In this document: one piece after another, positions 1 to 6,599 of the stretch
How positions within the stretch are numbered: the first letter of the stretch is position 1
How the letters are laid out: the number at the start of each line of letters is the position of its first letter
Assembly: GCA_964651495.1 (NCBI GenBank)
Contig: CAZYWP010000070.1
Location: 1-15,588, forward strand
Direction of reading: 5' to 3'
Source of the DNA: CAZNVB01 sp964651495
Lineage (GTDB): Bacteria; Acidobacteriota; Aminicenantia; Aminicenantales; UBA8522
DNA length: 15,588 nucleotides
Position numbers and translations under genes: made by a program
Notes under the pieces: generated by a model
Database searches by the model: none
Seen by the model: the letters and a program-made list of their open reading frames with translations, nothing else
Told to the model about the DNA's origin: nothing

Positions 1-1437
1 GAAATCGCCTCGGCGGGGGCCCTTTTTCAGAAAGGGTGTCTGGTGCCCCTCAAACAGGCTCTTCTGATCTATCAGGATCTATACTCCCGGCCCCAGCTTA
101 AAAAGCGGGTTGCGGCCAGACTCGCCGTCACCGCCCTGCTTCTTGCAGTCAGGGAAAAGGAATTGGGGATTGTGAACCAGGCATATATCGACAGGGCCGT
201 CGCGGTCATCCGGGAGAACCCGGCCTTGAGCGTCTATTCTCCTTACGCCGAACTGGCCGGTATTTTTTGGGTCCAGGGTAAAGGCGTGATGCGCGATATC
301 GACACCCGCTTCGCCGGGAAGGGAATCGAGGAGAAGCTGAAGAAAGCGGAAGCCGACCTTCTTCTCAAGGCTCGGGGGGACGAGTTCTTCGCCTACATGT
401 ACGCCGTCTGGCAATGCGCTTTTTCTTCCCCCGATGAAGAAAAAACAGATCTCTCCGCTGTCTGGGCCCTCTTTCCCGACTCTCTTCTCCTCAAGTACAA
501 GGGAGCAACATGTCCGCGCGAGGACGAGAATCTCCTCCGGGAGATTGTGGCTGCCGAGCCTCAATTCTACGAGGCTGAATACGCTCTGGGGAACGTGGCC
601 ATGAGCCGGGGACTCTTGCTCACCGCAGAAGAGCATTTCCTCAAGGCCCATGAAGGGATCCCCGAATCGGCCCAAATCACCATCTCCCTGGCCAGCATTT
701 GCTTTGCCACTGAGGAACTGGAAAAAAGCCTGGAATTCTACCACAAAACCCTGGCCATCGCCCCTGAATACAGGGATGCTCTGCTGGGGAAGGCGATCTG
801 CCTGAGCTACCTGGGGCGGCCGGCGGAGGCCATCGCCGTCTGCGAAAAGATCATCGGCCTCGGCTACTGGCTGCTCGGCGAGAGCCACTACTGGCTGGCC
901 TGGAATCAGCACGAGTTGAAGGACAACAAGGCGGCCGGGTTGAGCATCGAAGAGGCCAAGGGACGGCTTCCGACATCGAGCGAGGTCTTCACTCTCTCCG
1001 GTCTGATCGCGCTGGAAGAGGGGGATTTACCCAAGGCTGAGAAGGACCTCAAGGAGGCGCTTCAGTATAATCCCGTCAACTCAGATGCACTCCTCCATCT
1101 GGGGAACCTGTACACCCAGAAAGGGGAGTGGCAGAATTCCGGCGTGTATTTTGAGAAAGCTGCCTTCGCCCTGACGGAGGAGGAGAAGTCCCTCGAAAAA
1201 AAAATAGCGGAAATCGAGCAATCCGCCATGTTGCCGGCGAGGAAGGAGAGATTGCTGAAGATCAAGCTCTCTCAGGTCGAAAAAGTCCGCTTGACGAAGG
1301 CCACCGCCTTCTATAACGCCGCCGCCGGCTACTACAACGCCGGCCAGAAATTCAAAGCCCTGGAAATGGCGGCCCGGGCGGCGGACCACCCTTCCTTAAA
1401 GCCGAAGGCCGACGAGTTGATCTCCGGGATCAAATAA
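1..1437 (+). CDS. TPR-repeat protein, 5' end missing
   Basis: The frame is open from the first base of the window, so the gene almost certainly begins upstream. A GTG at 43 could serve as a start, but the 14 codons before it look like continuing helical repeat sequence. Counted from that GTG, at least six degenerate tetratricopeptide units lie at about residues 177-207, 210-241, 244-274, 279-310, 313-344 and 347-378. A charged, probably coiled-coil stretch follows (about 378-415), then a last TPR-like helical pair near 417-450. No signal peptide or catalytic motif is visible in the part present. TPR arrays are protein-protein interaction scaffolds, so the partner and role cannot be told. A hairpin with a T run follows the TAA stop, so this is probably the last gene of its transcript. 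Confidence 0.85.
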   Translation, partial: EIASAGALFQKGCLVPLKQALLIYQDLYSRPQLKKRVAARLAVTALLLAVREKELGIVNQAYIDRAVAVIRENPALSVYSPYAELAGIFWVQGKGVMRDIDTRFAGKGIEEKLKKAEADLLLKARGDEFFAYMYAVWQCAFSSPDEEKTDLSAVWALFPDSLLLKYKGATCPREDENLLREIVAAEPQFYEAEYALGNVAMSRGLLLTAEEHFLKAHEGIPESAQITISLASICFATEELEKSLEFYHKTLAIAPEYRDALLGKAICLSYLGRPAEAIAVCEKIIGLGYWLLGESHYWLAWNQHELKDNKAAGLSIEEAKGRLPTSSEVFTLSGLIALEEGDLPKAEKDLKEALQYNPVNSDALLHLGNLYTQKGEWQNSGVYFEKAAFALTEEEKSLEKKIAEIEQSAMLPARKERLLKIKLSQVEKVRLTKATAFYNAAAGYYNAGQKFKALEMAARAADHPSLKPKADELISGIK

Positions 1438-1454
1438 AAGGGAAAATCCGGCCG

Positions 1455-1484
1455 CCCTCCCGCGGCCGAAAGGGAGGGATTTTT
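1455..1484 (+). terminator. Rho-independent terminator after the TPR gene
   Basis: A 7-bp stem, CCCTCCC (1455-1461) pairing with GGGAGGG (1472-1478), is followed by five Ts at 1480-1484, 18 bases after the TAA stop. A competing GC-rich stem, CGGCCGC (1449-1455) with GCGGCCG (1462-1468), shares the bases in between, so the two hairpins exclude each other. Only the second places its 3' arm against the T run. Confidence 0.6.
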
Positions 1485-1544
1485 AAACCCCGATAAATAC
1501 CCCTAAACACCCGGGGCGGTCCCGGCGTATTATTAATGTGAAGG

Positions 1545-2099
1545 ATGAGGATGGACGAGAAAGAGCGCGCCGCCGGCTGTCCCGCGGGAGACCCTGGTGA
1601 CTTCAAGAACATTGTGGACGGATATGGAGCGCTGGCGATGGCCATGGCCATGAATATTTTAGGCAACCGGGATGATGCCGAGGACGCCTGCCAGGACGCT
1701 TTCATCCAGGTGTTTCGCAACCTGGAAAATTTCGACCGGACAAAGAGCTTCAAGACCTGGTTCTACACCATTCTCTACCGCCGCTGCCTTGACTATCTGA
1801 AGCGGCGCCGCCGCTCCCTCGAGCTGCTGAAAAAGGCGGAGAGGGAAGCGGCCCTGCTTCAGCCGGCCGCCGCGAACCCGGGCCCGCCGGTCCGAAGCCT
1901 TCCCTCGGACCTTCTGGAGCGCCTGAACGCCCGCGAGAGGATGGCCCTCTGTCTCTGGGCCAATGAGGGATATACGGCAGCGGAGATTTCCGAGGTGCTG
2001 CGCTGCTCGGCCGGCACGGCGCGGGTCTATCTCTTTCAGGCCCGAAAAAAAATCAAGAAACTGCTGGAGCAAAGACATGTTTCGCTGCAGAATGTCTGA
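1545..2099 (+). CDS. RNA polymerase sigma factor, ECF (sigma-70) family
   Basis: This 184-residue protein has the usual ECF length and two-domain layout. Region 2 spans about residues 20-89 and holds the acidic DAEDACQDAF segment followed by the aromatic TWFYTILYRRCLDYLKRR stretch used for core binding and -10 recognition. A Pro/Ala linker (about 105-120) leads to region 4 at about 121-173, with a helix-turn-helix (YTAAEISEVLRCSAGTARVY) that would bind the -35 element. It directs RNA polymerase to a small regulon, normally while released from its anti-sigma factor. ATGs at 1545 and 1551 are both possible starts; the purine-rich AAGGATGAGG lies across them and does not decide. The next gene overlaps its 3' end by 23 bases and encodes a matching anti-sigma factor, so the two are probably translationally coupled. 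Confidence 0.9.
   Translation: MRMDEKERAAGCPAGDPGDFKNIVDGYGALAMAMAMNILGNRDDAEDACQDAFIQVFRNLENFDRTKSFKTWFYTILYRRCLDYLKRRRRSLELLKKAEREAALLQPAAANPGPPVRSLPSDLLERLNARERMALCLWANEGYTAAEISEVLRCSAGTARVYLFQARKKIKKLLEQRHVSLQNV
2066..2069 (+). promoter_or_regulatory. Ribosome binding site deciding the anti-sigma start
   Basis: GGAG lies seven bases before the ATG at 2077, inside the last codons of the sigma factor. It supports that ATG over far-upstream starts in the same frame that would overlap the sigma gene by more than 130 bases. ATG 2092 is a weaker alternative. Confidence 0.6.
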
Positions 2100-2568
2100 C
2101 TTTTTCTTCGGTCTGGTTCCTTCCAGGACCTGGCGGGACATTCTTATCGGCCTTCACATCGAAAAGTGCCCGCGCTGCCAGTCCAGGCTGGCCAGCCGGG
2201 AAGAGGCGAGATCCCTGCTTGTCCAGCCGGGTGATCTGAGCGGGGTGGAAAAGCTCTGGCCGGTAATCTGCGGCGATCTGGAAAAAGCGGATCCGACCGG
2301 CCTGCCCGCCCGGACGAGACCCGGATGGAAATGGGCCTGGGCCTTGGGAGCGGCGGCCGTGCTTGCGGCCACCATAACGGGCCTCTGGCTGTTGCGGGGT
2401 TCCCGCGCTCCCGATCTTTCGCTGGTGAACCTGCCGGGGTCCGACCGGTTCGAGCTCGAATATGTGCGCATCGGCGGCGAGACCGCCAGCGCCTATGTCT
2501 ACCAGCCCCAGAATTCCGACATGGTTCTGGTCTGGGCTGGAAAAAGCAGTCAAGGAGGTGAGCTGTGA
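2077..2568 (+). CDS. Zinc-finger anti-sigma factor, single-pass membrane protein
   Basis: This is a 163-residue protein from ATG 2077. Residues 27-34 form H-x3-C-x2-C (HIEKCPRC), the signature of zinc-binding anti-sigma domains, here close to the N-terminus and in the cytoplasmic half. One hydrophobic segment at about residues 85-106 should cross the inner membrane, leaving some 55 residues outside the cytoplasm. That topology fits a membrane-bound inhibitor of the sigma factor encoded just upstream. The N-terminal domain is shorter than in many family members, and overall similarity is recognisable mainly through the zinc motif and gene order. The stop codon overlaps the GTG start of the next gene (GTGA), so all three genes form one tight operon. 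The signal sensed by the outer segment is not evident. Confidence 0.75.
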   Translation: MFRCRMSDFFFGLVPSRTWRDILIGLHIEKCPRCQSRLASREEARSLLVQPGDLSGVEKLWPVICGDLEKADPTGLPARTRPGWKWAWALGAAAVLAATITGLWLLRGSRAPDLSLVNLPGSDRFELEYVRIGGETASAYVYQPQNSDMVLVWAGKSSQGGEL

Positions 2569-4499
2569 TAAAAAAAGCACTATGTCTTCTCCTGGGCGCG
2601 CTCTGGGTGGCGTCTGTGATGCTTCCCGGCGCGGGGGAAACCGAACAGAAAGAAGCCGCGAGCCCGGGTTATGAACGGGTGATGAACCTGAGGGTCTTCG
2701 AGGGAATCAAGGAGAGTGGGTCCGCTCCCGCCGGGACGGTCACGTCTTCCTACTTGAAATACACTCTCTCGACCAATATCGAATCCGACCCGGAACTGGA
2801 GAAGGAACAGACCCAGATCCGCAAGACCTTCAACCTGAAGGACGTCAAGCTGCTGACCGAATCCAGCCTGCACTGGAAAAAAGGCGACAGCCGCGTCCTC
2901 CACCTGTTCCGTTTGGACGGGAACGTGTACGAGATCGCGCTGACCACGGAAGATGTCCTCAGGCAGGTATTCCGGATTGAAGTCTTTGAGCAAAAGGACA
3001 AGGATAAAGCCAACCTGCTGGAGACGAAATTCACCATCCCCAAAAAAAACGTCGCTGTTTTCGGGTTCGAAGACAGTCAGGGGAAGCCCTATTTTCTTTC
3101 CCTCCGGGAGGAAGCCGTGGGAGTGGCCGGGGGAGCTTACGCCCTGAGCAAACCGCCCAAGCTCCTGAAAAGCGTCAGCCCGGTCTACCCCGAAGAAGCG
3201 CGGAAAGCCGGCAAGGAGGGGGTCGTCATCTTAACCGCGCGGACCGATGTCTTCGGCCGGGTGGAAAATGTCAAGGTGGAGAAGCCGGCCGACCCTCTTC
3301 TGGACAGGGCCGCGATTGACGCCGTGAAGCAGTGGCTCTACGAGCCCGCTGTCATCGACGGCCGGCCGGAAAACGTGGAATTCACCGTCGCCGTGGCCTT
3401 CAAACTCGACAAAGAAAAGGGCGGCGTGGCCGGCGGAGTCGCCGGGGGAGTTGCGGGAAGAGTCAAGGGAGGGGTTGAAGGCGGCGTGTCCGGGGGCGTC
3501 AAGGGCGGCGTCGAAAAAGGAGTAGGCGGGGGGGTTGCGGGCGGTGTCCAGAGCGAGGAGCAAGATCGCAGGCGGCAGGAATTCGAGAAAGACGCCGTGC
3601 CCTGCAAAAACGCTATTGAGCCGCCCAAAATCGTCAAAAAAGTGAACCCTGTCTATCCGGAGGTCGCCCGGAAGAACGGGATCCAGGGCGTTGTTATCAT
3701 CGAGGCCAAAATCGACGAGACGGGCCGGGTCATCGACGCACTGATCCTCCGGTCCATCCCCGCCCTCGACCAGGCCGCTCTCGACGCCGTGAGGCAGTGG
3801 GCCTACGAACCTCTGGTTATCGAGGGGAAGCCCAGGAAGGCCTTTTTCACGGTGACTGTCAATTTCAGGCTCGGCGATAAGGATGCCGACGAGTTCGCCA
3901 AGGATGCGGTCAAGGTCCGGGGCGACCTCAAGCCGCCCAAGCCCATCAAGGTGGTCAAGGCTGTTTATCCGGAGATCGCCCGTCAGGCGGCGGTTGAGGG
4001 TGTCGTTATCCTCGAGGCGAAGACCGATGTGAACGGCCGGGTGAAAGACGTCAGGATCCTGAGGCCCGTTCCGCTGCTTAACGAAGCGGCGATCGCTGCG
4101 GTCCGGCAGTGGGTGTATGAGCCGCTGGTCATCGACGGAGAGCCGAGGGAGGCTGTGTTCACGGTAACCCTCCGGTTTGACCTGGATGAGGAAGGGAAAA
4201 AGGGCCTCAATGAAGAGACGGCTGAGACCAGCGGAACGGTCGAGCCGCGCGTTATCAAGAAGATCAGCCCGGTCTATCCCGAGGAGGCGCGCAAAGCCGG
4301 CATCGAGGGAATCGTGCTTCTGGAGGCGACGACTAACGAGAAGGGCGATGTGGTGAAGGTCCAGGTCCTGAAATCCGTCCCCCAGCTCGACCAGGCGGCG
4401 ATCGACGCTCTGCGGCAGTGGAAGTATGAGCCGTACCTCGTCGACGGCAAACCGACGGGCATCGTCTTCACCGTGACGATTCGATTTGCCCTTAAATAA
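2565..4499 (+). CDS. Exported TonB-family protein with four TonB C-terminal domains
   Basis: The GTG start at 2565 is preceded by AGGAGG (2553-2558) at six bases, which settles it. The protein has 644 residues. A signal peptide or N-terminal anchor covers about residues 1-25. An unrecognised domain follows (about 30-190). Four TonB C-terminal-type domains lie at about 196-283, 352-438, 456-541 and 559-644. Each carries a YPE.AR core, a central V(V/L)(I/L)-A/E-A-(R/K/T) strand, a D-A-x-R/K-QW-x-YEP helix and a closing FTV strand. A Gly-Gly-Val-x linker separates the first two. Classical TonB has one such domain, a Pro-rich spacer and an ExbB/ExbD partner; no exbB or exbD lies here. In TonB this domain contacts TonB boxes of outer-membrane receptors. 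Here it may act as a periplasmic adaptor, scaffold or signal relay to the adjacent anti-sigma factor; that role is inferred. Confidence 0.85.
   Translation: MIKKALCLLLGALWVASVMLPGAGETEQKEAASPGYERVMNLRVFEGIKESGSAPAGTVTSSYLKYTLSTNIESDPELEKEQTQIRKTFNLKDVKLLTESSLHWKKGDSRVLHLFRLDGNVYEIALTTEDVLRQVFRIEVFEQKDKDKANLLETKFTIPKKNVAVFGFEDSQGKPYFLSLREEAVGVAGGAYALSKPPKLLKSVSPVYPEEARKAGKEGVVILTARTDVFGRVENVKVEKPADPLLDRAAIDAVKQWLYEPAVIDGRPENVEFTVAVAFKLDKEKGGVAGGVAGGVAGRVKGGVEGGVSGGVKGGVEKGVGGGVAGGVQSEEQDRRRQEFEKDAVPCKNAIEPPKIVKKVNPVYPEVARKNGIQGVVIIEAKIDETGRVIDALILRSIPALDQAALDAVRQWAYEPLVIEGKPRKAFFTVTVNFRLGDKDADEFAKDAVKVRGDLKPPKPIKVVKAVYPEIARQAAVEGVVILEAKTDVNGRVKDVRILRPVPLLNEAAIAAVRQWVYEPLVIDGEPREAVFTVTLRFDLDEEGKKGLNEETAETSGTVEPRVIKKISPVYPEEARKAGIEGIVLLEATTNEKGDVVKVQVLKSVPQLDQAAIDALRQWKYEPYLVDGKPTGIVFTVTIRFALK
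3420..3551 (+). repeat. Eleven tandem Gly-Gly-Val-x tetrapeptide units inside the TonB-like gene
   Basis: Residues 286-329 read as eleven successive four-residue units of the form G-G-V-x, with x being A, K, E, S, G or Q. Two units deviate at the first or second position (GRVK, KGVG). Codons vary between units, so selection seems to act on the peptide and this is not a recent DNA expansion. The element sits between TonB domains 1 and 2, where a flexible spacer is expected. Confidence 0.9.
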
Positions 4500-4510
4500 A
4501 GAAGAGGAAG

Positions 4511-4547
4511 GGTTTGATCCCGCGGCCTCCCGCCGCCCAATCAAGCC
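4511..4547. terminator. Symmetrical hairpin between convergent genes
   Basis: An outer stem, GGTTTGAT (4511-4518) with ATCAAGCC (4540-4547, one G-T pair), encloses a symmetrical 3x3 internal loop. Inside it an inner stem GCGGC (4522-4526) pairs with GCCGC (4532-4536) around a CTCCC loop. It fills the 69-base gap between two converging genes, where a bidirectional transcription end is expected. No long T run follows on either strand; the leftward strand continues into CTTCCTCTTC. Confidence 0.45.
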
Positions 4548-4568
4548 GCGAAAACACGCCCCATATTC

Positions 4569-5837
4569 TCAGAAGGTGCGGAAAATGTTGAACCCGAGCC
4601 GGAAATCGCCGTCCGAAAGCCTTAGATCACCGCCGGGAAGAAATTGCGCGGCGCAGATTCCGATCGAGTTGGTGACGAAGAACTGGAAGACGTGGCCGCC
4701 GATTTTCTTCTCCACCCCCAGGCCCCAGCCGTTGGAGATGTCATCATATCCGGCCAGCGCGGGAATCCATTCGGCGATGAGCGAGAGGTCCGGCAGGAAC
4801 ATAAACCGTCCGCCGATTCCCAGCGCGAATGTCCCCTCGGAGTCGGGTTCCCAAAAATTGGTGTTCGAGGAAAAAGCCGGGACGACGAGGACGGAGAAAC
4901 TATCGCTGACCTGGCAGGAGAGGCTGAGCAGGGCGTTTAGCCTGAACCGGCCAGGCCAGTCTGCCCCCACCGGCTCGTCCTGGCTGACCAGACTTCCTCC
5001 CACCTCGAGCGCCGCCGCCAGGGGAAGGGACTTGTTTTTTGTCTGATCAAGAATCAGCCAGTCGGCGTGCAGATCCCATTCCTGGTAGAGCCGGCTCCGG
5101 CCGAGCGTCAGCATCAGGTTGTCTGTTAGGCCATAGCCGAAGCTGAGGAGGATGAAGGCCGGACCGTCCAGCCCGTAAAAAGCGTCCCAGCCGTCGGAGA
5201 CCGGGGGCTGGAAGCGGTGGGAGACGCGGAAGAGAAATTCGCCCTTCCCCAGCGTGGTGGTGGTCGGGAGGTTCACCAGCCGCGTTCCCCAGAATGCGGG
5301 CCTGGAAAATCCCTGCGGTTGTGATCCTGGCCCTCGGTCCTGGGGTGCCGCCTCTTCAGAGTCCCCCCCGGGCGCGAGCCGCGGTCCGCCCTCGGAAGGC
5401 ATGCTTTCCCCGGGGCTGTCCGGAGCTCTGGAGCCCCCCGTCAGGCCTTGGGTCCAGTCCTCGACCTGCTTGATTTGTTCCTCGCTCAGGGGCGGCCGGT
5501 TTAAAGGCATCCGTTTGCCCAGGATCCCCGCCTCTCCCTTGATTTTAGCCAGGAGATAACTCTTGGCCGGAGCGGACGGGTCCACGATTTTCCGTCCCTC
5601 TACCTCCCGGCTGGGCACGTCGACGACCGAGGCAAACAATTTTTCCGGGTCAAGGATCAAGTTGGCGGCCGGGCTCTTACCCGTGTGGCAGCCGGCGACG
5701 CTGCAGTTCTGCTTGATGATGGTTTTAACGCCGTCCGGAAGCGTGTTCTGGCCGGGCGACGGGCTGCCGCCGAAGATAAAAGAACTCACAGAAATCAACA
5801 GCAGAAGCGAAAGTGCCGAGCGGAATATTTTTTTCAT
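4569..5837 (-). CDS. Cytochrome c-like domain fused to a DUF5777 beta-barrel
   Basis: Two ATGs stand in tandem at 5840 and 5837. GGAGG (5844-5848) is six bases from the inner one and only three from the outer, so 5837 is chosen (422 residues). A signal peptide covers about residues 1-24. A c-type haem domain (about 32-130) has Cys45-x4-Cys50-His51 and a distal RMPL motif whose Met110 is a likely sixth ligand. After a Pro/Gly/Ser-rich linker (about 133-178) comes a domain starting WGTRLVNLP and rich in alternating amphipathic strands. It matches my memory of the DUF5777 beta-barrel family and ends in Phe, as outer-membrane barrels often do. The product would be an outer-membrane barrel with a periplasmic haem domain. 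It lies 23 bases after a gene for a lipoprotein with a related haem domain, in the same operon. Haem attachment and a conduit role are inferred. Confidence 0.8.
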   Translation of the reverse strand: MKKIFRSALSLLLLISVSSFIFGGSPSPGQNTLPDGVKTIIKQNCSVAGCHTGKSPAANLILDPEKLFASVVDVPSREVEGRKIVDPSAPAKSYLLAKIKGEAGILGKRMPLNRPPLSEEQIKQVEDWTQGLTGGSRAPDSPGESMPSEGGPRLAPGGDSEEAAPQDRGPGSQPQGFSRPAFWGTRLVNLPTTTTLGKGEFLFRVSHRFQPPVSDGWDAFYGLDGPAFILLSFGYGLTDNLMLTLGRSRLYQEWDLHADWLILDQTKNKSLPLAAALEVGGSLVSQDEPVGADWPGRFRLNALLSLSCQVSDSFSVLVVPAFSSNTNFWEPDSEGTFALGIGGRFMFLPDLSLIAEWIPALAGYDDISNGWGLGVEKKIGGHVFQFFVTNSIGICAAQFLPGGDLRLSDGDFRLGFNIFRTF

Positions 5838-5860
5838 CATGTCCCTCCGTTTCCACCACC

Positions 5861-6292
5861 TCAGTTGTTCTTGGCGCCCTTGTTGATCCAGTTCTTGATG
5901 TTCTGGATGGAGTTGCTGTTAAGCGTACCTCCCAGAGGCATCCGGGCGCCGACGCTCTGCCGGCCCTCGAGTTTGATCACTATATAGCTGTTGGTCGCAT
6001 CGCCGGGAAGGACCCGCTTCTTGGTATTCTCCGAGGAGGAGTCCACGTTGACCAGGGCGGCATACGATTGCCCCTGGAGAAGGACCAGACCGGCCGACGA
6101 GGCAGCGTTATGGCAGCCGCTGGAGATGCAGTTCGAGTTGAAGATGGACTGAATATCGGCGGAGAACGATGGATCGTCTTTGACAGTGGCTGGAGGCTGG
6201 GAGGTTGTGCCGTTGCCGCCTCCGCAGCTAAGCAGGAACAGCGCGGCGAGGGCGGCCAGCGCTCCGCTCAGATAAAGCGTCTTAATCTTCAT
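5861..6292 (-). CDS. Cytochrome c-like lipoprotein with CX4CH motif
   Basis: The ATG at 6292 is preceded by AGGAGGT (6298-6304) at ideal distance and is preferred over an upstream ATG at 6313, which would add seven residues and has no such site. The 143-residue protein has a lipoprotein signal peptide with a lipobox ending at Cys23 (LLSC), so it should be membrane-anchored by lipidation. A Ser/Pro/Gly spacer leads to a haem-binding type domain: Cys55-x4-Cys60-His61, then a VLPGD segment, then ARMPL with Met118 as a candidate axial ligand, and a C-terminal IKNWINKGA helix. This order is the same as in the N-terminal domain of the next gene, so the two are paralogues. CX4CH instead of CXXCH is rarer but known, for example in cytochrome c3. 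Likely a periplasmic electron carrier; the redox partner is not shown by the sequence. Confidence 0.8.
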   Translation of the reverse strand: MKIKTLYLSGALAALAALFLLSCGGGNGTTSQPPATVKDDPSFSADIQSIFNSNCISSGCHNAASSAGLVLLQGQSYAALVNVDSSSENTKKRVLPGDATNSYIVIKLEGRQSVGARMPLGGTLNSNSIQNIKNWINKGAKNN

Positions 6293-6297
6293 CAGAG

Positions 6298-6304
6298 ACC
6301 TCCT
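6298..6304 (-). promoter_or_regulatory. Ribosome binding site deciding the lipoprotein start
   Basis: AGGAGGT on the minus strand lies five bases before the ATG at 6292. It lies downstream of the alternative ATG at 6313, which is the reason for rejecting that longer start. Confidence 0.75.
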
Positions 6305-6349
6305 GAAATACAATTAAAGCTGCCGCCATTCTTTATTAAATTTATAGAT

Positions 6350-6385
6350 TTTATAAATATACTAAGAATTAGGTCAACCAGTCAA
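6350..6385 (-). promoter_or_regulatory. Candidate sigma70-type promoter for the cytochrome/barrel operon
   Basis: In an AT-rich stretch, TTGACT (6380-6385) is separated by 18 bases from TATATT (6356-6361), each matching consensus at five of six bases. An overlapping alternative is TTGACC (6372-6377), 16 bases, then TATAAA (6350-6355). Either would start transcription about 50-60 bases before the lipoprotein ATG. Confidence 0.5.
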
Positions 6386-6445
6386 GTTATTCATCGGCTG
6401 GCTATGCATCTCTATTTAAGTGATGAGATTGGGTCCTGTCACGGC

Positions 6446-6546
6446 GCGTCCCCGTCCGTCCTTGCTCCGCACCCGTCAAGAGAGGGGTCCCCTACGACCT
6501 TACCGGGGACGCTAACCATAATCCCCTCCTATTTCTCTAGGAGGGG
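6446..6546. repeat. Nested inverted repeats in a 307-base gene-free stretch
   Basis: The stretch 6293-6599 carries no convincing gene. Besides the promoter to its left it holds three inverted repeats. GCGTCCCCG (6446-6454) matches CGGGGACGC (6504-6512). Between them lies AGGGG-T-CCCCT (6483-6493). To the right, CCCCTCCTA (6523-6531) pairs with TAGGAGGGG (6538-6546) across a six-base loop. The last could help end transcription of the membrane-protein gene that stops at 6600, but no T run follows it. The arrangement resembles dispersed REP-type repeats; copies elsewhere in the genome cannot be checked here. Confidence 0.45.
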
Positions 6547-6599
6547 AAGGGGAGATAAATATACATAAGAAAAGATATTGAGAGCGTCACTGGAAATAT

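Noticed and set aside
79..912. A 277-codon minus-strand frame inside the TPR gene
   Set aside because: It has no recognisable domain, and the plus strand has consistent TPR periodicity.
3338..3637. A Pro-Thr-rich minus-strand protein resembling a TonB spacer or mucin-like repeat
   Set aside because: It is the complement of the Gly-Gly-Val-x coding repeat and has no start context or flanking domain.
3231..4544. A 437-codon open frame on the minus strand opposite the TonB-like gene
   Set aside because: It mirrors the repeated TonB domains, its composition is that of an antisense shadow, and the plus-strand frame has a signal peptide, ribosome binding site and recognisable domains.
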